From: Sindora glabra
Lineage: Eukaryota > Streptophyta > Magnoliopsida > Fabales > Fabaceae
Assembly: GCA_020226215.1 (NCBI GenBank)
Contig: CM035226.1
Coordinates: 87,692,895 to 87,756,894, forward strand
Length of the DNA stretch: 64,000 bases
Direction: 5' to 3'
Part shown: positions 45,170 through 58,183 of the stretch, piece by piece
Position numbering within the stretch: position 1 is the first letter of the stretch
Layout of the letters: each line of letters begins with the position of its first letter
Program-made: the position numbers and the translations under genes
The notes under the pieces: model-generated
Databases searched by the model: none
What the model saw: the letters and a program-made list of their open reading frames with translations, nothing else
Told to the model about the DNA's origin: nothing

Positions 45170-48100
45170 AATTCTTTTACCCATGCTTATTTTGAAATTA
45201 ATTCAATTGACGTTCCTTCTAATACTTGGTGGTTAGATTTTGGTGTCATGATTCATGTATCTAATTTTTTGCAGGGATTCCTTTCAACTCGAATCCCATT
45301 ACTGCATGAAAGGATTATCTTTATGGGAAACAAAGAACAAGCTAATGTTGAAGCCATCGGAACCTATAAACTTGTTCTTAGCACTGATTATTCCTTAATA
45401 TTGTTAAATACCTTTTATGTCCCTTCTTTTTCTAGAAATTTAATTTCTATTCCCCATCTTGACTTAGAAGGATGTTATTTTAAATTTGGCAATGAAACCT
45501 TTGAGATGTATAAAAATAACATTTTGATTGGATCTGACATTTTATCTAATGACTTGTACAAAATTTATCTTAATCCTTTCTTTTCTTAAACTAATTTTTC
45601 TTTGAATTTAAACACATGTGTTGGCACTAAAAGAACTCATTAAAATGAAACTTCACCTTTTTGTGGTATAAAAGGTTAGATCACATCTCTAAAGAAAGAC
45701 TAGAACGATTAGTTAAAGATGGTGTTATAGCAAATCTCAATTTTTTAGATTTTAGTACTTGTATTGATTGTATTAAAGGTAAACAAACTAAAAATGCCAA
45801 GAAAAGTGCCACAAAAAGTTCCATGTTACTTGAAGTGATACATATAGATATATGTGGACCATTTCTACCCTGTATAGGAGGGAAAAATATTTTATCACCT
45901 TTATTGATAACTTCTCATATTATAGTTATCTTTATCTTATCAAAGAAAAATCTGATGCCTTGGAAATGTTCAAAATTTTTAAGGTAAAAGTTGAAAATCA
46001 ACTAGAAAAGAAGATAAAGGTTGTAATATTTGATATAGGTGGTAAATATTATGAAAAATACAATGAAACTAGTCATAATTTAGGTTCATTTGCTAGATTC
46101 CTTCAAGAAAATGACATTGTAGCATAATACATAATGCCTAGTATACCTCAGCAGAATGGTGTGGCTGAAAGACGTAATCGTGCCTTATTAGATATAACAA
46201 GGTGTATGATGAGTAATTCTACTCTACCAACGTTCTTATAGGGAGAGGAAATTAAAATAGCAATGTATATTTTAAATCATGTTCCTATGAAGGTTATCCC
46301 TAAAACTCCTTATGAATTATGGGTAGGTAGGAAACCGAGTTTCAATCATCTTTGTATTTAGGATTGTCCTACCGATGCAAAATTGCTTAATCCCTATGAA
46401 AAGAAATTAGATTCTAGGACAATAAGTTATTATTTTATTGGTTATCCTGAAAGGTCCAAAGGATATAAATTTTATTGTCCTAATCATTACACTAGAATTG
46501 TTGAAACAAGTACAGCAAAGTTTCTTGAAAATAGATTAATAGTGGGAGTCATGAATCAAGAAAGGTGGTGTTATCTCAAATTGAGGAATCAACTAGTTTT
46601 CAAACTAATTTGGAGATATCACCTATAAAGGAAAATAATAACCCCATTATACATTCTGTTAAAGAAAATACATATGATGAAAAAAATATAATTTATTTAG
46701 AATCATTGAGGCATTTTCAAAGAACAAGGAAAGAAGTCATTCTAAATGATTATATTGTTTACCTATAAGAACAAAATTTTGACATTGGAATTAAAGATGA
46801 TTCAATGACATTTTCACAAGTTATAAGAAGTGAAGAATCTGATAAGTGGTTATATGCGATGAAAAATAAAATGGCATAAATGCAAAAAAAATCAAGTTTG
46901 GGAATTCATTAATATGCCTGATGTGGTTATTCCAATTCAATATAAATGGGTTTTCAAAACTAAAAAGGATTCCAAAGGTAATATTGATCGATATAAGGCC
47001 AAACTTATTGCTAAAGGTTTCACTCAATGAGAAGGAATAAATTATAATGAAACATTTTCTCTTATATCAAAGAAAGATTAACCATTCCAAATGATTATAT
47101 TGTGTACCTACAAGAACAAAATTTTGACATTGGAATTAAAGACGATCCAATGGCATTTTCACATGCTATAAGAAGTGAAGAATATGATAAGTGATTATAT
47201 GCCATGAAAAATAAAATGGCATCAATGCAAAAAAATCAAGTATGAGAATTAGTTAATTTACTTGATGGGGTTATTCCAATTCAATATAAATGGGTTTTCA
47301 AAACCAAAAGGGACTTTCAAGGCAATATTGATCGATATAAGGCTAGACTTATTGCTAAAGGTTTCACTCAAAGAGAAGGAATAAATTATAATGAAACCCT
47401 TTCTCTTATATCAAAGAAAAATTCTTATGACATTAATCGCTCATTTTGATCTTGAGTTACATTAAATGGATATGAAAATGGCTTTCTTGAATGGGAATCT
47501 AGATGAAGAAATATATATGCGGCAACTTGAAGGATTTGAGGAAATGGGAAATAAGCATTTAGTATGTAAATCCATATATGGACTTAAACAAGCTTTCCAT
47601 CAATAGTACCTAAAGTTTCATAACACCATTACGACTTTTGGATTTAAAGCTAATGAACTTGATGATTGTATATATATGAAGGTTAGTGGGAGTAAGCTTA
47701 TCTTTGTCATTCTGTACGTGGATGACATACTAATTGCTAGTAAAGATCATGTTATGTTATATGAAACTAAAACTTTTTTTTTAAGAATTTTGAAATGAAA
47801 GATATGGGAAATGCTTCTTATGTTCTTGGCATTGAAATTTACTGAGATAATTCTAAGAGATTACTTGGTTTATCTTAAAAAGACTTATTTTAACAAAATT
47901 CTTGAAAGATTTAATATGCAAAATTATTCACTAAGTTTAGCTCCCATTGTAAAAGGTGATAAATTAAGTCAAAGTCAAGGCTTACAAAATGAACTTAAGT
48001 GAAAGGAAATGAAATTTATTCCATATGCCTCTACTGTTGGAGGTTTAATGTATGCTCAAATGTGCACTTATCCAGATTTTAGCTATGCAGTTGAAATGCT

Positions 48101-48703
48101 AGAAAGATTTCAAAGTAATCCTAGAATGGATTGCTAGAAGGCAGTAAAGAAGATATTACATTACATTCAAGGTACTAAAAATTATATGCTATCCTATCAA
48201 TACTGTGATTCGCTTGAGGTGGTAGGTTATTATAATACATATTTTATAGGTTGTGTGGACACGTTGAAATCTACATTTGGGTATATCTTCTTGTTAGCTA
48301 AAGGAGATATTTCTTGAAAAAATGTAAAGCAAACTTTGACAGGTTCTTTAACCATGGAAGTTGAATTTGTGGCATGCTATGAAGCCACTTCTCAAGCTAG
48401 TTGGTTGAAGAATTTTATAACTGGATTAAAAATTATAGATTCTATTTCAAGCCCCTTAAATTTTTTTATGACAATTCAGCTATTGTTTGCTTTTCTAAGA
48501 ACAACATGTGTTCAAGTAAATCAAAATACATTAAATTGCAATACCTTGTTGTTCGTGAAAGGGTATAAAATAAGAAAGTATCTATTGAACACATTAGTAC
48601 CAAAATGATGGTAGCATATCCTATGATTAAAGCATTAGAACCTAAGGTTTATAAAGATCATGTATTATCCATGGGACTAATTGAGAGAAATGATCTTGTG
48701 TAA
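45170..48703 (+). pseudogene. copia pol (protease, integrase, reverse transcriptase, RNase H), broken
   Basis: Protease near 45229: W-W-L-D-F-G-V-M-I-H-V-S, where the catalytic D-S-G motif is D-F-G. A GAG-pre-integrase zinc region is at 45661-45800, the integrase core at 45840-46240 (D-I-C-G-P-F, then F-D-I-G-G, then NGVAERRNR with the Glu kept). Reverse transcriptase runs from about 46800, with YVDD intact at 47715-47726. RNase H is near 48340-48420 (T-M-E-V-E-F-V-A-C). The tail has K-D-H-V-L-S-M-G-L before a stop near 48703. Many stops and frameshifts occur. A 345-bp in-frame duplication affects the start of reverse transcriptase. Confidence 0.9.
46738..47425 (+). repeat. 345-bp tandem duplication inside copia pol
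   Basis: Two adjacent copies, 46738-47080 and 47083-47425, offset by exactly 345 bases (for example 'atgattatat' at 46746 and 47091). Both hold the N-terminal reverse-transcriptase segment ending Y-K-W-V-F-K-T and G-F-T-Q. The copies differ at scattered bases and carry different stops. Confidence 0.88.
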
Positions 48704-49041
48704 TTAATATAATTTAAATATTTCAACTAGTCTCCCTCGTATGTGTGCATGTTATGGAAAAAGGGATGACTCTTGTGTTTTGTAACTAAAGTGGACCATT
48801 AAATGAACATTTAGTATTAGTTTATAATGGTTTGAATTTGTTCATATTTTCTTTATTAAACTTTTCTTAGAAACATGCAAATATTGTGATGCATAATTGG
48901 AATTATATCATCTGAAGGCATAAAACTACTATGATCCATATTTGTGACAAGTCTAAGAAAATGGTAATTGATCATTATAGTTTCATAGTGGCCACAATTT
49001 CTATGAATCCATTATAGTTTATTAAGCTCATATGCTCATTT

Positions 49042-49056
49042 GGGCAAGCAGGAGAA
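49042..49056 (+). other. Polypurine tract of the copia element
   Basis: GGGCAAGCAGGAGAA lies immediately before the 3' LTR start. It is purine-rich with two pyrimidines and serves as the plus-strand primer in this family. Confidence 0.75.
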
Positions 49057-49824
49057 TGTTAGATTTAGTGACAGACTTAATGTGGCCTTCATGATCACAT
49101 GAAAGGACATAGTCTATATTATAGAATAATTTAAACATTATCATAAATTAGATTTAGATATTTGGCCAAAGTCATTATCTAAATTAAATATGTATTAAAT
49201 ATTTATTATGCATGATTAATATTAGTTATATCAGTTATCTAAATTAAATATGCATTAAATATCCATTATGCATGATTAATGTCATTTATATGCATTAAAT
49301 ATTCATTATGCAAGATTAATATCTTAAATATCCATTGTGAAAGATTAATGTCCTTTATTTAAATTAAATATGCATTAAACATACATTATGCAAAATTAAT
49401 ATACCCTTAAATATATTTGATGGTTTTGCATATGAAAAGTCTTCCACTTAATTATTCGAGTTAATTGGATTCATAAATGTTAGAGGAAAGTAAAGAGCTA
49501 AGACTCTTTGATGGATTGAGTCATGAAAGCTATATATAAATGGCTCTTGGTTCCTCTCTTCATTTATGAATACAAATTTGTGTGACTCCCATTAGTTTAC
49601 AAATATTATAATACTATTTGAGTAAGAAGAGACAATACTAAAGTGTTATCTAATTTTATATCTTGTTTTATTTGTTGTAACTATCAAATTTATTATAGCT
49701 TAAGGTATTTCATCTAATTTTCCTACTTTCGTATTTTGTTATTTATAATTATAATAATAGCCAAGATCCAAGTAATAAAATTTTCAAGCATGAAATTTTT
49801 TTCTTTCTTTCTTTCTCTCTAACA
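49057..49824 (+). repeat. 3' LTR of the copia element
   Basis: Starts TGTTAGATTTAG and ends CTCTCTAACA, giving TGTTA...TAACA ends. It carries the same array of repeats of about 50 bp (49170-49405). Confidence 0.9.
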
Positions 49825-49829
49825 AATAT

Positions 49830-52229
49830 TGGATGGAGTGCACACTAGCGATGATGGCTAAGGATGGTGGTGATTCATTTCGGAACTTGTGAAGAACTTT
49901 AGCTCCCTATTAGTAAGCTCCTGTCATTAGTGAGCAGCTTATTTGTAGTTGAACAACACAACAGCTACACAACTTCAACTGACAGAAACATGAAGATGGA
50001 GAGCAAAGACACCATGATAAAGAAGAAGAGAGAAAGAGGAGGAATCGGGTTGGAGAAAGAAGAAACAAAGGAAAAAATAAAAAGAGAAATAACTAAGTTG
50101 GTAAGAGGAGAGAGAAAAAGGGATGCCGACATCACAAAAATAAAAAAAGAGAGAAAATTAGAAATACAAAAAGAAACTAAAAATAAAAAAATTTATTATT
50201 TTTATTTTTATTTTGGGAAAGATATATGACTGAAAAATATAAAAAGGAGAAAGCTATGGGTTTTACTTTCGTACTTCTCATTCCATTATAGGTCCATCTT
50301 AAAATCCTGACTCTTCAAATCCATTAAATTTGATCTTAACCATTAATTTATTTTAAAACGTATTTTTTATTTTCATTTATTTTTTTAAAATTAATTTTAT
50401 TTTAAAAATTTTAACTTACTTATTTTCAATCTTCTTTCACTATGAAAATAATTATATATTTTTAATAATTTAATAAATTTTAAAATTCTAAAATAATTAT
50501 TTTAAACTTTCATAATACCTAAAAATAATTTATCAAATATACATAAATTATTTCAAAATTCTTGCACCCATATTCATAAAAATTATTTTCAACTTATTGG
50601 AAATTCCTTGTAAAAATTATTTTAATTTAATAAAATAAATAAATAAATTTGTTCAAAATTTTAAATATTATTATAATCCTCAACAAGTATCAAAATTATA
50701 AAACTTGAAACTTTAACTTAAGATATTACACGATCACTATTATTTGTTCACAAACTCAACTTTATCTCTTCATATACTTTATTTATTCATAAACAAGTAA
50801 TCCAAATCTAATGTAAATACTTCAATTTCAAATTTTCCTCTCATCATCACATTTTTACATTTTCACAATCTACCATTTAGTTATCACATTTTCATACTTT
50901 CATAATTTATTGTTTCATCATCACATTTCTTGTGTCATCTTATGTCAACATTTCATTGGCCATTCAATGGTGCATCTTTCTTTAATTACAATAAATCAAC
51001 AATAAGAATGACAATCATCGTTCAAGGATACAAGTCAATTAAATCATGTTGTATATATTACTATAACACCTAAATTTCACAACTTTATTCTATGTAAAAC
51101 TTCAAAGTATTTGAGTATGATTTCCTCAAAATAGGGTTATACTTGAGTATTCAAAGGTAAAAAGCTACACTGGTATTCCAGTATATGCTCAAATACAAGG
51201 CCCTAAATTTATAGGCTAATATTTAAGTATTATATTTGATTTTTTAAAGGTAGAAGGTTCAAGTTCTTTCCATACTTATGTAAGGTACTTGAGTACTAGT
51301 CTTTGAGTTCAAACTTTAGACAATACTTAAGTATTATACTCAAATAATGCTTTGGAGTTTCTGAAAAATCCAAACAAAATGCAAAAATTTCCAAACAAAA
51401 GCACCCTGATTTAACATGCAAAGGTAGTCACACTTCATTCATCTTTTTGCATAGCTAATAATTCATTCTTCAACTTTTAATAACATAAATCCACACTTAG
51501 CAATCAACATTTCAATTTCAAATCATCAAACTTATAAGAAATGACTAATAATTCAATTGAAATAAACACTTTCATCCATTAATCTTAATGTAAGTAAATT
51601 ACCTACTTACTTCTAATTTTAGGAAGTGGAGGAAATGAAATGATGAATAATTTGAGGGAAAAATTTGGTCCTATTTTACACAACACCAATTTACCATTCA
51701 AATCCCTAATTTAACTTATAAAGAACCAATCTTCAAACTCTAGTTTAATGAAAAGAGTACCTTGATCTCAAGAGGAATTGATGACAGTTTGGAAGAAGTA
51801 AACTTAATCTTTGTTGAATCAACTTAGGATTGAATTAAGAAAATTGGAGAGATAAAAAGTAAAGAGGGAATGATTGCAATGCTGAAAGGAAAAAAAAAGA
51901 AGTGTATTAGTGTTTCCATTATTTATAACCTATAAGGGCAATTTTATGATTTAAGTTAATTATTAAAGGTATTTATTATTTTTGTTATTATTTATTTTTG
52001 AAAAAAAGACCTTCCTAAATTTCCTCCTTATATCCTATTTCAAATCTAATTTTACACAACTTTATAATTAATTTACTCTTACTTATTTTCTTATTAAAAT
52101 TTTATTTTCTATAATTAATTGCTTACTTTAAACTTGTCCACAACATTTTCTTAATTATCAACATGTGTTCAAATTTACTAAATGAATAAATAAATTAAAA
52201 TTCTAGAATTTTAGAGGTGTGATAATTTT
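49830..52229. other. AT-rich region, probable gypsy LTR or flank; no gene
   Basis: The Lys/Glu-rich 99-codon frame at 49930-50229 is low-complexity and not supported. Between 50700 and 50830 the text 'ttcacaaactcaacttt..ctt..tatactttatttattca' resembles 55185-55240, hinting that the two sides of the gypsy pol relic are its degenerate LTRs. On the minus strand a TATA-like 'ttataaataatgg' lies near 51930. A cluster of TACTTGAGTA-type palindromes lies at 51110-51350. Confidence 0.4.
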
Positions 52230-54380
52230 TCCCTTCAAAGACTTTGTCCTTAAATTCTTAAGAATTAACTATTGAAAATTTGAATTAGGCTAAATTTTAA
52301 GCTTACTAGAAAGATATGGTTAATTCTTTCTCATTTTAGCTATAAATTCTCAAGTAGCTTCTTCAATCCAGTGTTTTTTTTCAATAAACTTTTATTAATG
52401 GAATTATCTTGAATTTGAGCTTACAGATTTGACAATCTAGAATCTTTATTGGTCATTCTTCAAAAGAGAGATTTGAATCTAGTGAAAGTGATTTATGTTG
52501 AATAATGTGAGAAGTATTAGGCAAATATTTATGAAGCATTAAAATATGAAATATTAGATGATTGGTTCATAAGTTACCAGGTAAATTAAGTTGATATACA
52601 ATGGATTCAATAGCTAGATAATTGGAAATGGACTAATGTAAAGCAATGCAAGTTTTCCCTTTTTGCTAAAATGCATTACTCCTTTCATAAGTGAAACTAT
52701 TTGAAAGATTATATATTCTCCTTGAAACTCCAATTCCTTTCATCTTTTATTAACATAAGATTTATAACAATCCTAACAATTTTCAATCTTTCTTAAATCT
52801 TTCAAGTGCATTAAAAACAAGATCAAGGTTAAAAAGTTTGATTTCTCCCTATTCAAACTATCAAATTAGGGATCTGCATCTTTTTTCATACAAAGCTTCA
52901 AAAAGGTTATTTTATTCTTGATAGTTTTATTTAATCAATGGATAGTAGCCTATACTATGGACTAGAATTATGAGGAGTATTACTTGATTATTTCTTCCAA
53001 TTTTAAGCCTTTATGATTTATTGAACTCATTTTATATTATGGTTTAGTCATTAAAAATCAATTGGGTTGTATGCAAATTTAATCAGAGGCAAATATTTCT
53101 CCTAACTACCTTCAAACTCGAGAATGCCAACATACAACACATCTTTCAAATTTTGAATTGTAAATTTAGTTTAATTATTTGTTTGAGGATGAAAAATAAC
53201 ACTAAAGTGTAATTATATTATGAGAGCTTATTGGAAAAATTGCCAAAATATAAGCTATAAATTGAGTGCTTTGATTAAAAATGATAATGAGAAGAATTTT
53301 ATGTGAAGGAACTATTTTATCAAGGTGCAATTAGACATATTGAACTATAAAATAATTGGTTTTAATTAAAAGGAAGTAGGTTGTCTTGATCAACCTATCA
53401 ATCATTAACCAAATTAAATCAATCCTTTTCTGGGTTTTAGGAAGACCAATCAAGAAGTTTATTGCTACACTAGCCTACTTCCACTCAAGAATAGAAAAAG
53501 ATTAATGTAAACTTGAGGGTTTTGATGTTTAACTTTAACTTGTTGATAAATAAGACATTTTGACACAAAATCGAGTATGTCGCTTTTCATTCCTTTCCAA
53601 AAAAAATTTTATTGCAAGTCATGATACATTTTTGCTATACCTAGATGCATGGTGTAAGAGGAATTATGAGCTTAATGAAGTAATTCATTTTTTAGATGCA
53701 TAAGACATTAAAGTGGACTCTAAAATTGGATTACCATTTGTTTGTTAATTATCAAGTTTGCATTATAATCTACTATTTATTCTTCTTTCAATACTAAGTA
53801 TTGAGGATCTTATATTTGTGATTCTTTAATTCTATCTATCAATATAAATTGAACTATAACTTGAGCAACTACTACTATTTGATCTTCAACTCGAATACTA
53901 GGCAGAATTCATGACAATTCTTTATTTAAAGCATTAGCCACTACATTAAATTTTCCTAGATAATGTAGTCATAATCTTTCACCAATTCCATCCATTTGCA
54001 TTGCCTTAAGTTCAATTTTTTTTAATCAAAGATGTATTTCAAGCTTTTTGTGATTCAAGTATATTTTGCATGTTTTACCATATAGATAATAGTGGTAGAT
54101 CTTTAATACAAAGATAACCATAACTATTTCTAAATCATATGTCGAATGGTTCAATTCATGCTTCTTTAATTGTCATGACATATATACAATTACCTTCCTA
54201 TTTTGCATTCACACATAACCTAAACTAATTTGAGAAGCATCATAATTAAATAGGTTTTCAATTTTTAGAAACTATTCTCGCTTTTATTATACCAACTTTG
54301 ATATGACCTACTTTATTATAATAGGTAAGGAACCCAATAATCAATTTCATTAATCTACACAATTAACAATGTAAATTTTA
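52230..54380 (-). pseudogene. Ty3/gypsy pol relic (reverse-transcriptase end, RNase H, integrase)
   Basis: Minus-strand order from right to left: the end of reverse transcriptase (G-F-L-T-Y-Y-N near 54340); RNase H with Y-D-A-S and YLYGKTCKIYLNHKKLE near 54050-54260 and N-V-V-A-N-A-L near 53945; integrase zinc region with H at about 53650 and C-L-I-Y-Q-Q near 53550; integrase core DLIWLMIDRLIKTTYFL near 53360-53420; integrase C-terminal part with F-E-A-L-Y near 52900 and G-V-M-H-F-S-K-K-G-K-L near 52660; a tail E-E-A-T near 52350. There are many stops and frameshifts and no open frame over 80 codons. A purine-rich 'gaagggaaaaa' follows the tail, where a 3' LTR should begin. Confidence 0.82.
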
Positions 54381-57000
54381 TCCTAATAGTATTACTTTAA
54401 TTTGCATAAAACCTAAAATGCATTACTAATGCTAAAGATAAATCGATAAGGTTCTCTCTATCATTATATGCTTTAGAAGTAATGCCTTCCAAAAATGCAA
54501 ACTAATGTACTAGAAAATACAAAGCATGATAGTAAACATAACACCACACATAGTGACCCCTATTTTATAGTGCAACTAGAATTCCTCTAATTATTAAATT
54601 CAAATATTACCTGCAAGTGCTTTGGACTTCTTATAGAGTAGCTCAATATGCTATTTTAAGTATACCTAAAATTGTTAAAAATGAAATAAGAATGAGTTTT
54701 ATAACTCAATTAGTATTTATCCACCCAAAGTTAATTTTAGTAAAACTCAATAAAATAATTAGATTCAAGCTATCTAATCCATAATTGGAAAGACAACTAT
54801 AACAAAATTCCATATTTGGAACTTCTAGTTCTTGATGTAGTTATATACATATGTACTCTTCTTTTCGAATTCACGATAAATTTCCACAAATAAAAGTATA
54901 ACAGTATTAGAAAGTGATTTACTATAACCTAACATTTTAATGTTTCCACTAATACAACGAAAGCCAACAATAGAGCATATGTGTTATAGTACACTCTTAT
55001 AGCTAAGAACATGCATAATGATTATTAGATAGAAATTCACAAATAAATTAAAACATCTTAACTAGTATCATAATTATATTCACACATCTATCTTTAATCA
55101 CTATTATAAATTAAATCATCTAGAAAGTAATAAATAAAAAAAATAAACCATACTTCCTTGTGAATTGTAGTCTGCCTTATCTATTCAGAAACTTAACTTT
55201 GTCTTTTTATGCACTTTATTTATTCACAAACTAATTCCTGAATTTGGTATTATTTTCATATCATTTTACCATTCACCCCTCCCAATCACATCATAAATAA
55301 AAGATGCTTATTGGCATCATCCATTTCAATTCGTATATCACAATCTTTTCAAACAACACATTTTTTATGTAATCACAATAACAATACTATTAACAACTAC
55401 TACACGATTATGATTATACATGAGTCAACATATTTTGAATAATACAATCCATATATCGTTCATCATTAAACTCCTAATATCAAGTAATTAACAATACAAC
55501 CAATAAATTGAAATAGTCAAGCATTTGATATATATCATTTTAGGATCAATAACATTATGCTTATACTTCAAAGTCACAAAGGTATGTAAGCAATAGTCAT
55601 TCAGAAATTATATAAGGCTACTTACCAATTAAACTGCCTATTGTTACAATAACTAAATTACAATAAACAATTCAAGTTGTATCTTTTTAGCTGAAAATGT
55701 CAAAATTCCATAACTATAATTATAATATTATGTAAACATATAACAATAACTAAATTTAGAATGTCTAACAAAGTTAAATATTCAATAGAAAGGTTAAAGG
55801 AAAAAATAAAGATTTAGATGGGTATACATTTACTTGAGAACATTAATTTTTTCATAATTCCCAAAATGCCTATTTTTAGCATTCTCTTTTTGTCCATCGA
55901 CCACCTAAAAACTAGATTATAAACATAACAATACTAACTATTTTATTTTTTTATAATATTTATTCTAGTCCATAATTTTGCTATTTTAACAATTTAAATT
56001 ATAAATTTCTAATTTTATTGAAGTTAGGTTAGAGAAATAAGATGTGATTAGATTCATTTGGGCTTTTAAAATAGATTCATTTAAGTAATAAAATTAGAGT
56101 TCTATGTTCTAATATTGCTTATCTCCACCCATAAAGGTTGCCAACCGCCTATCAATGGCAAAAGTGAAAAGAACAGTCAGCCAATTGCATCTAAGTACTT
56201 TATTTCTTAATCCTAAAATGACTACATTCTATCGCTCTCCCGGACCAAAAAGAAAGCAATGGAACAAGATATGATGGAAGGCAATACCTTATTGGCATAG
56301 AAATGCTAGTTAGAGAAGAAAGGGGAAAGAAACCAAGTAAAAATTTGAAAAAAGCAGTAAGAGATTTTGTGAGGAACCTTCTGGAGAGAAATAAAAAGTT
56401 TTTTAGATTAAAAAGTTAAAAAAAAGATAAGGATTATTTTCATATAAGGTGGGTTTAAAATGAATCTAGTTTTTCTCTTTTAACCTTAGCCTTCCATTAT
56501 AATTGATCTTCCTAAAAGTTAAAAGAGAAATAAAAATGGAACTTGATTTTATCCGCCCTTCTTCCTCACCAATTTAATTCTTGAATCCAAATCAATTCTT
56601 ATGTTCAAATAATTAGTTTGTCCAATACTAAACTAACCAAAAATTTTAAATAATACATATATATATTTAGAAATTTAAAATTAAAAGAGTTTAAATATAT
56701 AATTAAGCAAATGAGAATAAAAACTTATAAATATTATTCTAAATATCTTAGCCATGTAAGTATAATCCTAATATTACGTGATAAAATATTAAACTCCTGA
56801 ATTTTATCATATGGTGCAATAGAACACAATCAATCAATAAATATATATAAATAATTCATCCATCTGAAATTTGTTTAACAATGTAGATTAAATAAATCGA
56901 TTATTTAAAATAGTTCACCTTAAAACTAAAAAAAAGAATAAAATAAATAATTAAAAATAATATAATGATATAAAATGATAATAAAAATAAAAGAAAAAAA
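54381..57000. other. AT-rich region right of the gypsy relic; no gene
   Basis: This should hold the upstream part of the gypsy element (gag, 5' LTR), but nothing readable remains apart from the short LTR-like match at 55185-55240. A less AT-rich patch at 56120-56420 encodes nothing recognisable. Confidence 0.4.
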
Positions 57001-57555
57001 TTAAATATATATTCAACCAAATATTACAACTTCTCCTCTGCTCAAGAGAATTCATCCTAGAATTTTAGAAATATTATATTATAGTGCAAGCTAAAAGGGG
57101 GAAAGTTACACATGACATAAACATATTTTGTAAAATTATGTGTAAAATACCATTAATAACTAACTCCAATATACTACTATCTCATCATAAAGTAACTAAA
57201 ATATTTCACTGCCAAGGTTAAATGCCTAACTCATTATCATGCATAGTCACCCTATCAAATATTTGATGGTAAAGAAGAAAGAAAAATTAAATATTCAACC
57301 AAATATTACAAGTTCTCCTCTACTTAAGAAAATTCATCCTAGAATTTTAGAAATATTACACTAGTAGTATAAGCTGAAAGGGGAAAAGTTACATAAGACA
57401 AAACCATATTCTCTAAAATTAAGCATAAAATACCATCAATAACTAACTCTAATATACTACCATCTTATTAGTAAAGTAACTAAAATATTTCACCACCAAA
57501 GTTAGATGCCTAACTCATCATCATGCAATAGTCATCCTATCGAATATTTGATGTT
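57001..57555. repeat. Tandem duplication, period about 282 bp
   Basis: 57001-57280 and 57283-57555 share 'attcaaccaaatattacaa', 'ttcatcctagaattttagaa', 'aataactaactc' and 'tgcctaactcat' in the same order. The copies differ by scattered substitutions and small indels. Confidence 0.85.
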
Positions 57556-57569
57556 AATGATATTCATAT

Positions 57570-57930
57570 TACCTTATATTTTTTATATAACTAACTACCC
57601 TAACATGCTGATTCATCTTTATTAGTAAATAAGGATACTTCCTGAATACAAGTAAGATATTAGATTAATTCATCAAACAGCATAATGATTATCTAATCTA
57701 AGTAATCATAATGAGATTAAGCTCCTTGAATATAATTAAGATACTGAATACAAGTAAGATATTTATATAACCTTTTATTCCTTACATAACTAGCTATCCT
57801 AATATTTGATTCGTCCTTATTAACGAATAAGGATACTCCTTGAATATAATTAAGATACTAGATTAATTCATCAAAAGGCATAGTAACTAGCTAATCTAAG
57901 TGATCATAACGAGATTAAGTTCAATGAACT
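57570..57930. repeat. Tandem duplication, period about 199 bp
   Basis: The two copies begin near 57570 and 57770. Shared text includes 'aataaggatac', 'agattaattcatcaaa' and 'gagattaag'. This is a different unit from the array directly to its left. Confidence 0.8.
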
Positions 57931-58183
57931 CTTTCTTAAGGTTCAAGCAAAAAGATGAAAGTATGCAAGCAATTCCCCTATATAGCTTTATTCATGAAAT
58001 AATATTTGGAATGAATATTTAGGAATATTATTATTAGTTTGAAATTTTCACTAGTAAAAAATAACATATCACCCATTTTTCTATATTCAATTCATTATTT
58101 ATATATCTATATATATGTATATATTTTATTATCATAGCTTCATCTGAATCGCGCTTCATCATCTACTGGAAATTGAAACAACA

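Larger units (their letters stand above)
43177..49824 (+). mobile_element. Ty1/copia retrotransposon, structurally complete, coding decayed (6.65 kb)
   Basis: Two direct LTRs (43177-43941 and 49057-49824) bound an internal region with a primer binding site, gag, protease, integrase, reverse transcriptase and RNase H in copia order. The flanking five bases are AATGT (43172-43176) and AATAT (49825-49829), a target duplication with one mismatch. By eye the LTRs differ at roughly 8-10% of aligned positions, so the insertion is old. All frames carry stops; it cannot move on its own. Confidence 0.93.

Noticed and set aside
49930..50229. Lys/Glu-rich 99-codon frame
   Set aside because: Composition comes from aga/aaa purine runs; low complexity and no conserved pattern.
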